Below are positions 18,607 to 29,973 of a stretch of DNA of 64,000 bases, piece by piece. Source of the DNA: Thamnaconus septentrionalis (lineage: Eukaryota > Chordata > Actinopteri > Tetraodontiformes > Monacanthidae); assembly GCA_009823395.1 (NCBI GenBank), contig CM020506.1:19595001-19659000 (forward strand). The letters are read 5' to 3'. How positions within the stretch are numbered: position 1 is the stretch's first letter; each line of letters begins with the position of its first letter. Under the pieces are notes generated by a model that had not been told where the DNA came from, did no database searches, and saw only the letters and a list, made by a program, of their open reading frames with translations. Made by a program: the position numbers and the translations under genes.

Positions 18607-19384
18607 AAGCTCGTTCCAGTCATGGGTTAGAAAACAGGGTTGTGACGTCAAGGGAAGGCGTGTCTTCTTTCAGGAAAAAAAAATCCCTTACAAAATGTAA
18701 CTACGTCACAAGTGAGAAGACGCAAATAATTCAAGTTTTTCGTTCCATATTCACAAATAGATACAAGGCAAAAAGGCACAGCACATGGTACATAAGGAGG
18801 AGGAAGACGAAGATTCGCCAAGTATAAGATTTATGGTTATGACGTAAGCAGACGTTACATACACGCTTTGGCTTATTTTTTTCTTTAAAAAGAAAAAAGA
18901 AGCTAGCAATTTTAAGTGTCTTTCATGTTTCATAAGTGACAGTCAGTGTTGATCTTGCAATGTATCTAATGTTAAAAACTGACTAATGGTTATGCCTTAA
19001 TACATAACACTATTTTTTTTTATTTAAACAGGGATGTCAATTTATCAGTGTTTTTTTTTTAAGATGGTAGTAATTCACAAAGACTGGGATATTGAGAAAT
19101 ATTGAATCAGATTAAGGGCATAAGGAATTTAACATTTCTTTTCAATAAAAATAAAAGTGTTATCTACCAGGTGGCTTGTCAAAAATTTTCATTTAACAGC
19201 AGTAATTTTAAGTTGTTCATATAGTCCGGTGCGCATATGGGGAGATTAGACATGTCTAATTCCAACTTTGAGCGCAGTAGTACTGTTTCTGAGTTGAAAA
19301 TAATAATTTGCATTAGTATAAAATGTTTGCATTGTACAATAAAAAGACTCCACATTTTCTATAAAAGTCTTTAAAAAAAAAGAA
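18607..19384. other. Intergenic, no gene seen
   Basis: AT-rich sequence between the ssu72 promoter and a LINE remnant, with T and A runs. Nothing with coding character was found. Confidence 0.6.
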
Positions 19385-20080
19385 TCACGCTATTGGGTAT
19401 TAAATGTGGATAATCCAGCATGCCTAAGACTTGACATATGATTACATAATCGTATGTCATACCTTGATATGATATGGACATGACCCAAAGCTGATAAACA
19501 CAAGTCAGAGTCAAAACGTTGATCAACTGGTAAACTGAGATCCCCAAGATCCTGAAGATATTTGAACTCCTTCACTATGGAATTTCTTCCTGACCTGCAG
19601 TGGGCAATCCACACTTTCCTTGCTGAACACTAATGATCACAAACTCCCATGCACTCCAGCTTCCTGAAGAGAGTCTACTGATCCACTAGTGGGACGAAAA
19701 TCACACTCTTCCTCTGGAGCACCCTGGTGTAGACCTTACTTGAAGGCTGAGGTGTGTGATGTCGTGGTAGTTGGAACACGTCCTCTGGTCCCCCTTCTTA
19801 AAGATAGAGACCACCAACCCAGAATATCCCTCCACTGCCACTGCCCCTGATGCCCACGCATAGCGCTCAACTGCTGCAGAATTGCTTAAATGTCTCACCA
19901 ACTTCTGCCCTGGAGATTGAATCCCCTCTCCTGGCCCGAGAAGGTCTGGTTCTTCCATGGAGAAGGTATTGGGGGCCTTGAAGAGGTATGTGACTGTCCT
20001 TAGTTGAGATCCTCCACCATCAGAGGATTTCCTGGCCGCCTGCTTCCTTGGAAGTTTGCAGGAAACACCCCTAAAAGAAA
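19385..20080 (-). mobile_element. Decayed LINE reverse-transcriptase fragment
   Basis: Read on the minus strand, about 19850-19690 contains VVSIFKKGDQRTCSNY, matching the fish LINE RT motif of the type IFKKGDQRxCSNYRGI. Further downstream, about 19590-19400, comes VKEFKYL, matching the region after the RT domain (VEEFKYLG). The intervening RT core is missing, so the copy is internally deleted. Several stops and frame changes are present. The 5' side is to the right (about 20080). Confidence 0.75.
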
Positions 20081-21223
20081 TCAAAAACCTGAAGTCTGAT
20101 TGAGTGATTTTAATACAACATTTAACAAATCTCGAGCAATCTAGAATTGCTCTCTTTTCATAGTGATGCACCGAGCCCTGGTCCCTGTTCATTTGATATA
20201 AAGTTCTAAACCACATTAGTGACCATATCCCAGGAGAGAAGCAGCCCTGTAAACAAAGTGGTACCAAGGGAGAGGAAAAAGGCTGACAAATAAGGCAGAC
20301 ATGCTGCATCAGTGGAACTGACTGTCCCTCAGGTAATTGTTTTTTTTCTTATCTTAATATTAATACTCTTAGACCAGATGGGCGGGAGACTTTATTTTTA
20401 AATACAGGGACAAGGTCCAATAAACATTAGGCCTATAAAATAGGGAGAGATGCACTGAACAAGGCAAATTCCATTTAACAAGAAATATACAGTACATGTT
20501 CTACCTGGAGCACATACGCAGAATTCATTCATTCATTCATTCATTCATTCATTCATTCTCTACTGTCTAGGGAGACTGTCTACCGTCAGGGTTGCCAGTG
20601 GATCTGGCATGCAACAAGCACTCTCAGAATTTCAGATAAAGATGCAACAGTAAACCAAACATATTTTCATGGTGCAAAATGTATTGTGAAATATAATGAT
20701 GTTTGCACTGCAGTTTTCCTTTCCTATGGTTATGGTTATCATGTATGAATTATATGCAAACAGCTGGCAGTGATTTCACAACCAAAACAAATAAATGCAT
20801 TTTTGCATTTACTTGCAAGGATGGTACCATTGAATGAAAACTAAGATAAATGGATGTGTTGTTGCCACTGAAAAAAAATCCAGACTGTACCACTTGTTTT
20901 GCAAGAGTCATTTTCCCTAATATGAACTGACACAGTGCCTCTCAGACTAACACATGGAATTACAAAAGGAGTTTCTACAATTTCTAACTTAAAAGAAGCG
21001 GTTGTTGGAAAGACAGTGGATCACAATAAGCCACACCTGTCAGTGCCTTAATATTGAAGTTAATCACTTTTGAGCCTAGAGTCACAGCATCAGCATGTCT
21101 GAATAAATCTACCATAAGCCTGATCAGCAGTGACGGGACCTCATGTGTGATAGATTATGTGTTTGTCTCTATAAAAGCCTGGACCTGGGAACAGCGTAAC
21201 GTCGCCATGCAGTGGAAGATGCC
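20081..21223. other. Intergenic region upstream of the ora3-like gene
   Basis: AT-rich, with an (ATTC)n microsatellite at 20524-20558 and no recognised gene. It should contain the promoter of the receptor gene starting at 21224. Confidence 0.55.
20524..20558. repeat. (ATTC)n microsatellite
   Basis: About nine uninterrupted tetranucleotide units. Confidence 0.95.
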
Positions 21224-22444
21224 ATGTCCCAGGTCCTCACTGTAGAGGCTATTTTGTTTGGGCTCTTGGTTTTTTCAGGCATCCTCGGAAACATCCTGGT
21301 CATCCATGTGGTAAGATGATGCAGAAAAATGGCACATGTAAGCTAAACAAGTTTTCATTTGGACTGTTCTAAGCCCGTTTCGACCGTCACTCTCTAGGTT
21401 TTGCAGTCGGCCCTCCAGAGTGCGTCTCGGAGACTGGCTCCGTCCGACACCATTCTGGCTCACCTCTCGCTCGCCAATCTGCTGACCTCACTTTTCCGCA
21501 CAGTGCCCATCTTTGTGTCGGACCTGGGCCTGGATGTGTCCCTATCCCCGGGCTGGTGTAGAGTCTTCATGCTGCTATGGGTGTGGTGGCGAGCTGTGGG
21601 CTGCTGGGTGACCCTTGCCCTCAGCGTCTTCCATTGCACGACCTTGAGGAGGCATCACGTGTCCTTCGGACCTCTGGCACAGCAGCGGGAGAGGCGCAGG
21701 GTCTGGGTTGTTCTGGGGCTGGTGTGGGGCCTGAACCTGGCCTTCTCCATTCCAGCCCTGGTGTACAGCACTCACGTCCACGGCAACGCCACGGTGGAGC
21801 TGATGGTGATCAGCTGCACCACGCGCCCCCTGCTGGGTTGCATCTGGGAGTTTCCCTCAGATCAGCAGGGCTCGGCCTTCGCCTCCGCCTCGCTGGCCTT
21901 AAATGAGGTACTGCCCCTTGTTTTAATGATATTTACCAACCTGGCCACGCTACACGGTCTGGCAAAGCACATCCGAGCGGTTACCTCAGCTGGGGACTCT
22001 GGAGGCTCCAGCGGGGAGCTGGACAAACATGTGTCCACTGAGCGCAAAGCTGCACATGTGATCATGTCACTGGTGTCGCTATTTGTGGTGTGCTGGGCTC
22101 TTCAGGTGGCAGCGGTGACATATTACAACCACGATGGGGGCCACCACGCTGAAGGGCTGCTGACTGTGGCTCACTTCTCTGCCTCGCTGTTCGTTGGATT
22201 CAGTCCCATGGTCGTCGCCCTGGGACACGGCAAGCTAAGACGGAAGATAGTGAGCATGATGCAGAGGTGGTTTGAAGCAATCAAATGTCACGGTGGGAAC
22301 AATGCGCACGGAGGAGGATCCCGAAAGATTGCAGAAACGAGTGGCAAACAAATTGTTTTTAACGTTCCAGAGGAACGCAAGGTTGTCCAGGTGGTGCCAG
22401 CAGATAAGGCAAAGAAACAGCGAGAGGAAAGTGGGATTGATTGA
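21224..22444 (+). CDS. ora3: V1R-like olfactory receptor class A (ORA3-like)
   Basis: This is a seven-transmembrane chemoreceptor of the fish ora (V1R-related) family, expected in olfactory neurons. Exon 1 is 21224..21310 (29 codons: MSQVLTVEAILFG, TM1 with ILGNILVIHV). Exon 2 is 21398..22444. The intron is 87 bp, GTAAGA...TAG, phase 0. The product is 377 aa. TM2 includes ILAHLSLANLLTS; TM3 follows WCRVFMLLWVWWRAVG; extracellular loop 2 carries the shared motif SCTTRPLLGC; TM7 reads VGFSPMVVALGHGKL. The C-terminal tail is long and basic. A converging relative (ora4-like) lies 0.8 kb downstream. The ora3/ora4 pair is known to be linked and to have introns, unlike other ora genes. The 3-versus-4 assignment rests on exon count and linkage, not on a tree. 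Two upstream ATGs (21207, 21219) are in another frame. Confidence 0.8.
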
Positions 22445-22456
22445 ATCATTTTAAGG

Positions 22457-22462
22457 AATAAA
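22457..22462 (+). terminator. AATAAA signal just after the ora3-like stop
   Basis: AATAAA begins only 12 nt after the TGA of the receptor gene. If used, the 3' UTR would be roughly 30-40 nt. Alternative signals occur further downstream in AT-rich sequence. Confidence 0.45.
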
Positions 22463-23228
22463 GATTAACGACTGCTCCCCAAAAACGTGCATTATCTGTT
22501 GGTTCGGAGGCACCACACTGCACAAATCATTCTGCGTTTTTAAAAACATCCCACTTAAGGAAAGTCTGGAAAACTGTGTTGGTTGGTTGATCCCATGTCA
22601 CTTATGAGACAACATGACATGTCACACAAACAGATTTTGTTATGGAATAAACTGCTTAATATAATATATAATAAATCAATGCAATTTCCTCTCACAGGGC
22701 TAATAAAGGTTTACTCTAATCTATTCTGCTATTTTCTAATACATTGTTTTGGTGATTTAAGTAAAAATGTATGTATACGTAAAGACAAAAGTTTTCTACC
22801 AGACAATTGCAAATAATCTGATTCTTGTGATTTATTTGACTAAGTGAATACAATTATAAAATAAAAGAGAATTTTATCTCATTCAGCTAATTACTTTTAC
22901 CTTTATGACGTGATGTGCAGATTGTTTCTCCCTTTGGTGCCAGATGCAATCTAAGCATCTCACTATGTTTCAAAAGAAACCCGTATGTATTCAGAAAATA
23001 CTGAGATTAGGTCATTAAGATGAGATTTTAGGCGCGTTAATGAGACACATAATTTTATGTAATATGAATTCTTATTTTAATCATTTTATTTGCATTATCA
23101 AGACAACACACTAATAAATGTGACTGTATAAAGAATTGAATTAAATGTCATATAAATCCCACTTGTGCATGTTATTTAGCACCTTTGCAGCTTTCTAGGT
23201 TTCAGTCACCCATCACATCGTCAGCCAA
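22463..23228. other. Interval between the convergent ora genes
   Basis: AT-rich sequence holding the 3' UTRs of both receptors. An AATAAA for the minus-strand gene reads at 23090..23085, about 140 nt after its stop. No other gene was seen. Confidence 0.6.
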
Positions 23229-24419
23229 TCACTGGGCAAGAATGGACTTGACGAAAGAGCGCAGCCCCCTGTGACCCACTGCAAGGACCATAGGCGACAT
23301 GGCAATGAAGATAATGTTGGCAAAACGAGCAATGACCAGAAGAAACTCAGCCGAGGAGCCACGGTTGTAGTTAAAGTAGTTGACCGAGAGAATGCTGGTT
23401 CCCCAAGATGCAATGAAGAGCATGATGAGGGCGAGGATCACCTGGAGAAACACACAAGGGAAAACGTAAACCTCTTTTGAGAGATTAGGATATGATTAAA
23501 TGCTAGCCCTCGAAATTCTGGTCTGGCTGTGCAAACTCAAATTCAACATTCAGACCCCCAAACGCCTCATAACACCAGGTCCTCCTGCCCACCTTGGCTG
23601 CTCGCCTCTCAGCAGGGACTCGCTTTATGATGGGAGCATCTTGCGATGAGCTCCGGATCCTTCCGTGGCTGTACAGTGTGTAGAGAGAGCCCAGGTTGGT
23701 GAAGGCCATGAGGATTATGGGCAGTGTTTCGTGGATCACCATCGATGTGGTGGCGTAGGCGAGTCCACTGTAGCTGGTGGCGAAGTTCCACACACAGCCC
23801 AGCAGGGGGCGTGTCGTGCTACTCACTAGCATGAGGGTCTGGGAGGAAGAAAGAGTGAGGTTAGGCGAGGCAGGAAAGATGAAGAGACGCGAAGACTCCC
23901 TGCGCACGACAAAAAGTTTGAACCTCATTTGATTTTTCTAAATAGCAAAGAATCCGCTCCATGTCGGGCTGTGCTGTTGTGGCTACCTTGAGCTTTCCAA
24001 CAGTACAAAGCCATAACAAAATTTAAATGCTTCAGTCTTTCATCGATTTTCTCTTCCTTTGCATCGTGTGACTCTTTCTTTTTACTGTTGAAACATCCCC
24101 ATTGCCAAACTGACTAAGTTTGCGCTTTAATTTTAAAGACCTCTGGTTTGCTTTTGCAGATTTATAGTTTGATTTTTCAAACCCTTACAAAAAAAATGAT
24201 ATATCATTATCTGGTGCGTCGCTCTTAAAGTTGAAAAACGTTTTTTCTTATCCGTCTTTCATTTCAGCTGGGTAAATTAAACATAATGTAAAAAGTGTCT
24301 ACTGATTACTGAGGCAGGCAGCGGCAACCTGGAAGTTGGAAAAATGAGCTTGTGATTGGAAGGTCATTATGGAGTCCTGGAGCTCATATGTAAAGTTAAG
24401 GTTAACAACAAAGTCAAAA

Positions 24420-24465
<46 letters not shown>

Positions 24466-25371
24466 GTACAGTATCTATACATTTGTATATGCTGTATTGG
24501 GCGCTCACCTCTGTGCTGTTGACATTCCCATTGATGGAGAAGATGTGAGCAGGGATGGAGTATATAAAGTTGAGAATCCAGATGAGGGAGAGACTCATCA
24601 GCAGGACCTTTGGTGCCCCCCGGGTGGCGTGAAGGTTCACGATGGAAGGGGCCACGCGCCTCAGCGTCTGCAGGTGGAACGCGCTGAGGAAGAGCGTTGA
24701 CCACACGTTGACCGACCGCAGCCACACCCAGACCCCCATGAGGAACTGACACCACTCCCTCGAGGAGTACATCTGCAAAAAGGGAAGAGCCCATATTCAA
24801 TACTTTGAATGAAGCCTTCCTGCACCAACCTCCCTGCTCGCTCCGGGAAATCATCTTGTCCTGTTGCTAATGAAGGTTTGCTGTGGCAGAAACAATTTTC
24901 ACCTTTCTTCAGATATTTGAAAGCCTACTACTATTTGCCAGTGCCACTATACTGACAGAAAGGCAAGAAAGCTTTGGAACCTCTTTGAATTGCAGTCTCT
25001 GGAAAGTATCGGCCACCCACCTCCAGTCCTACGTCTGAGATGACCAGCAGTGTGTTTCTCATCAGAGACACCAGCAGGTTGGACAGTGCCATGTTAATGA
25101 TAATGATGTCCGAGTTGTTCCCCGCGCCACGGTCCTTAATGATGTTTTTACCAATCACTGCCAGCACTGTGGCGTTGCCAAAGATACCCAATAAGACCAG
25201 GATGATGTAGAAAGTGGTCTGTGCGGGGGAAACAGAGACACGCAGTCCCATCCCCACCAGCTCATCCGCTCCATCCTCCTCCGCGGGGTCGTTCATCGAA
25301 TCCATCGCTTTCGCCAGCACCTTAGTCGATAAAGAAGTTCCAAGGGCTGCTTTAGACCCCCGTGATTCCAT
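23229..25371 (-). CDS. ora4: V1R-like olfactory receptor class A (ORA4-like)
   Basis: Second V1R-related chemoreceptor, tail-to-tail with the ora3-like gene. Four exons, all phase 0: 25371..25021, 24772..24509, 23838..23593 and 23441..23229, giving 357 aa if the first Met is used. TM1 reads FYIILVLLGIFGNATVL; TM2 includes IIIINMALSNLLVSLMRN; exon 2 has WCQFLMGVWVWLRS and FHLQTLRRV; exon 3 carries SSTTRPLLGC, paralogous to SCTTRPLLGC in its neighbour; TM7 ends FIAMSPMVLAVGHRGLRSF. The N-terminus is uncertain: the first 40 residues are hydrophilic and three later in-frame Mets (residues 23, 26 and 41) would still keep TM1. A (TCTA)n microsatellite lies in intron 2. The multi-exon structure and neighbour support ora4, but no phylogeny was done. 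Confidence 0.8.
24420..24465. repeat. (TCTA)n microsatellite in the ora4-like intron
   Basis: About eleven tetranucleotide units, 44 bp from the end of exon 2 of the minus-strand receptor gene. Confidence 0.95.
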
Positions 25372-27289
25372 CCCTTGTTCGGTGTGCGGGTTAACGTCGT
25401 TCAGCTCCCCTCCTGCGGCACGCTTCCACCATGCTTGGAACCCGTCTGGTGGGTCTAGTCCCTGTGGTCCCTGTGCGAGTGTGGAGTGGGGAGGAAGCAG
25501 AGAATGACGGCCTTGTCATGACGACACGTGACAGCACGCGCGTTGTCATCCGTTGGGCCTGCAAAAGACTTGCAGCGACTCCCCGTTTTATGCTTCTGGG
25601 AGCTCCAGGCGCAGGTTAATGAAACACAGGGGATTTATCAGCTTCCTTGAAGTTTTTGCTTCCTTTGCAACTTAATTTGATAAATCCTAAGGGAGGCAAA
25701 GGCCCCGTTCATGTAGGCACATGCAGAGTCTTGACTGTGCAAAAAAAGACGAGACAAAATGGCACTCCATCCAGCAGTAGAAGGGAACTGATGCAACCCC
25801 CGGTTTTCACAAACTGATAGTATTCTTCGCAGTTCCAGAACTGCTGAGATAAAGCAGAATCATCAGTCAGCGCGCATTTTATCACAGTGAAGATGGAAAG
25901 CGTGTCATTGAGTACAGATTGACTGAGCATCAGGGCGTAGCAGACAACAAATTCCAATTTATACATAGTATACGAATTACATTGCAACCAGCAGGTGGCT
26001 CTGTAACCAAACAAAAAAACTCCAATAGCGCACAGCATTGCAACCAAAAAAGGAATTCGATGCGTAAAGCGCCAAACCGAAATGGTTGTTGCCTCACACT
26101 GTAGACACAGAGCATTTCTTGAAGTTGCATTACATGTTAGCCCCAAAATGTTTTGGCGTCTCTGTCACTTTTTTTTTTTGTACTGTGGGTGTAAAACACA
26201 AAGTGAGCTTTATTGACACTATTATCAACAGTGAAAATCAACGGACAATCGACCATCTGCTCTATGACTGTTTTCCCTTCAACTTTGTGCACTCTCTTTC
26301 TTCCTGACTACACTGTCCCCACATCTGGGGTTAAGAATCTGCATTCTGGACTGCACTCGACTCAACAAACTGAGTTCTGTGAGATGCACAAAGACCCCAA
26401 GATAAATGTGATTAAACTGCTGACACATTTTTACACAAATTTGTATATGATTTTATGCATTTAAACGATTCTACTAATATTTTTTACTGAAGAAGTTGAT
26501 ACTGTGTGAGATTTAAACTGAGTGGTTCCCTCGCCGGAACAGTGCTTCATGCAACCCCACCTGTCTATACAAATCATGAGACTGCCTCTTGACCATGTGA
26601 CTGTGCACACACTGTTATGACAGGAACCACTTGAGGGCTGAAACGCGTTGGAATGTCTCTCTGTTTAAAATGTTGTTTTTAGTAGCAGTGATGCCATAAA
26701 CTGTCCTCTCCTTAGGGCCTCACACTTTCAGCATGTTACACTTTGGATCCCCAACCAGTCGAGCAACTCGAGTACACAAGTACTCAAGTCCTCTTTTCCT
26801 GTTTTTTTGTTTTGTTTTGCAATTCTCGTTATGCTGATGGCTTTCAATGGTACTTCCTCTCACACTCCAACTGAATAAAACGGACAAATACGTGGCGCAG
26901 TCACTGAGGGCCTGGCTGCAAAGGTGGTCACATTTTCATTTGCAGAAGACAGATTGAATTATTATGCCAGAGGTGTTTAACCATTATGACGGAAAAGGTC
27001 TGGGTGAATGCGATAAAGGCCCAATTTATTTCCCATTGACAAAGAAAGCAAATTATACTCAGCTCTGCAGGCACCATCAACTAAATCCAGCTCTAAAAAT
27101 GTTCAATTGCACTCATTTCCTCGCTCTGCCTGACTGCCTCAGGGTTTTGTTTGTCAAACCCTCTGAGCTCTATCAAAGGGGGAAAATCGAAGAACCAGGA
27201 AGTTACTCTTCATTTCCTGATTTCTTAAAGCAATTACATGTTGATAAAATGAGGTTTCCTCAGTAGTGATCCGCCCCGCACACACATTC

Positions 27290-27358
27290 CTGCTCCTGTG
27301 TTGGCAAGTATAAAATCTTCTTAATGCTAAGCTAACTGTGCTAATCAAACATCTCCAA
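27290..27358 (-). repeat. Dispersed repeat copy, also in sdhb intron 2
   Basis: The core AATCTTCTTAATGCTAAGCT and a following CTGTGCTAA-CAAACAT are present both here and at about 88-150 inside the sdhb gene, in the same orientation, each preceded by a CACACA-rich stretch and a CTGCTCC-like word. Two diverged copies imply a dispersed repeat. I do not know the family, and the listed strand is arbitrary. Confidence 0.6.
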
Positions 27359-29946
27359 CCTGCAGCATAATCAGCTGGATGTTGGTCAGAAAGGGGAGAG
27401 CTGGAGCAGAGGGCAACAAACAGGCCAGCCCAGAAATCCACAGAGGAAATATGTCTTTAACACACAACACCAGGTTAGGTTGTTTTTCAGAGAAGTTCAG
27501 AAATTTTTGCGCCTTGAATTTTGTAAGTTCACAAAGTCCTTGTCATTGTGGGCATGGGCTCTCACTTTACCTTTTACAAGGAAGAAGGGCAGTAGAAATT
27601 GGTGCTCATAGTTTGGCACTGTTCTGGAAGAGTGCAGCAAGAGGACATGGACGTCATCACATCTCAACAAGAGGAAGCTGAGCGGGAAACTGTGATCTAA
27701 TAATAAAGACAAAAAGTGATGGGGTGAAAAAATTAGATGTCCCAAATTAGCTATTATGCATAAGTATTGTTAGCCAGCAAAGCAAAATCTGTCAGCACGG
27801 TCAGACTCCACAGAAAATAACACATGAAGCTTTTACATTTTGCATCAACGAAGCAAACCACTCACTGATTAGTGGCTATGGCAGTGTGTCAGGACGGTGA
27901 AACACAAGAACATTACATTACTTATACTTGCTTGCTACATTTCGACACTTAGCTTAACATTGAACATGTGGCACTTTGGACGGAATACAATAATTTCAAG
28001 ACTCATCAAATAAATAGACTGGCGCAAGAAAAAGTCTCGACATCTCATGAATGTTGTTCCTTACCTCTAAAATTCAATTTTCAGATAGAGAGAATACAGC
28101 TATTTTTTTTAGTAGCCTAGTGCAATTTATCAAAACAAAAAAAAAAAGAAAAAGAAAAAAAAGAACATATTGGTTCCGACTGTTCCCAGGAAAATTGCTG
28201 GAAATGTTTCTTCCTGCAACAAAATTATGTTTTGTTGGGCCTGTCACATGTTGGACTGGATTCAAGTTACTAGACTACATCCCAGAAGATTCTACAACCT
28301 GCCGACATTATCAATAATCCTGTCATGTCTACAATAATATGTCAGCATACTGTAAAGTAAAAAGGGAACCCTGCTTGTTCAGCAGGGCTCGGATGCGGTG
28401 ACAATCTCCAGGGGAAGCATGGACAAACAGTGTAGGATGACAGGTGATAACAAGTAATACATGGTGTTGTACTACATGCATTAAACAGAAGTCCTGAAAA
28501 TGATGTTCTCTGCTGCTCACCATCAAAACATGTCATGGAACATTGCGCTCAGCATCCTATAAATTGAACTGCAGCAGTGGATTTATGAGCCCAAGGAGAC
28601 ACAGGAATACATTTATGGTACAATATAAATCCAGAAGAAGAGTTACATCTTCCCACTGCTTTTTTTTCTTCAACATAAACAAGAAAATATTGGGTTCTCC
28701 GCCAGTTCAATTTCTTTTGACCAAGACACTGAATCTGACCTCAAAGCACCACACAACTAACAGGAATAACATCCGATTTGTTTTACAGTATTAAGTATTG
28801 CACCCGATTGTTCTGTTCAGTGCGCATGCCTCTTATATTTGGGTTCTACAGTTTCCGGGAAATTGATTTTGCATCTTTATCTTCCGGCTACTGTAGCAAT
28901 ACTGTAGTATAAAGTACTAAGAATTCTGATGGTTAACCATATAATGTGCACACACTAAAAGGCTCATTTTGGTTCCATATGATTTCACAATCACTATCAA
29001 TATTTTTTTCAATTTTTTAAGCAATAATGATTATGCAGAGTTTCTTTCTCAGAATTGTGTGCTAAACGCAGAGAGCGCACTGACACCATGCTGTCGTCAT
29101 TGTCAGCAGGACCAGGGGTGGGACAATGTATCATGGCTGTTCCATGATAACCTTCTCATTCTCACTTTATTTTTATTAGCATTGTTATAAAACGTTTTAA
29201 CTCTCAACATTAATAACTCAATAAATAGAGTTAAATAGACAAACTGGAAAAAAGTGTCAGTTAATTAAATTCCAAGGGTGTCAACATCTTATAAGAAATC
29301 AATTTGAGGATAATTTTTCACCAATACTTACACCAGATATTACAACAGCCAACTCATGTGGACTTGTTAGTCCAAAAGAAAGACCACAAGAAATCGTATT
29401 GTATTGTAGAAAAATAAAAAGTAAATCAAATAATATATTACAAATCACTGAGGTCACATTGTTATATATCTTACCCATCTTTCTTCACAAACATGAACTT
29501 GATCTCTTTTATTTTTAACATTCAAGTCTAATTTACAAAATTCTTAAATTCAGAATCATCATCGTTTGACCCATTTGTTGTAGTTTTTTAATCAATGCTA
29601 CTCTTATTACTAAAATAACAGAAAAACACCCTTCATCCTAACAGTGCTGTATAGCATGTTCCCCGCATTCTCCAACAGTTTGGACTCTGTCCCATCCTCA
29701 AATATATATTATTAATCTTCCACGCAAAGTCTTTCCAGTAGTTTGAATTAGATGCTAGATGCAGAGCGAAATTGAGAGGAATTAAATGAAAACATTCGAG
29801 CAGATGCCACTGGCGGTCAGCAGTTGGAGGAACGCAACATTCCTTGTTTACATGCGATGGAGAGAAGAAGAGGCAGAAAGATGAGAGGCGATAGTTAGAT
29901 TGGAGTTGCTCTGTTTTTGCTTCCCCCAAAGGAAAAGAGAGCGGGC

Positions 29947-29973
29947 GTGTGTGTGTGTGTGTGTGTGTGTGTG
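29947..29973. repeat. (GT)n microsatellite
   Basis: About thirteen uninterrupted dinucleotide units. Confidence 0.95.

Noticed and set aside
25709..26146. 145-codon minus-strand open frame with hydrophobic and Cys-rich segments
   Set aside because: Hydrophobic stretches come from T-rich sequence; no receptor motif or splice context, and it is unrelated to the ora genes.
26964..27266. 100-codon open frame on the plus strand
   Set aside because: No recognised motif, no splice partners, and composition like the surrounding noncoding DNA.
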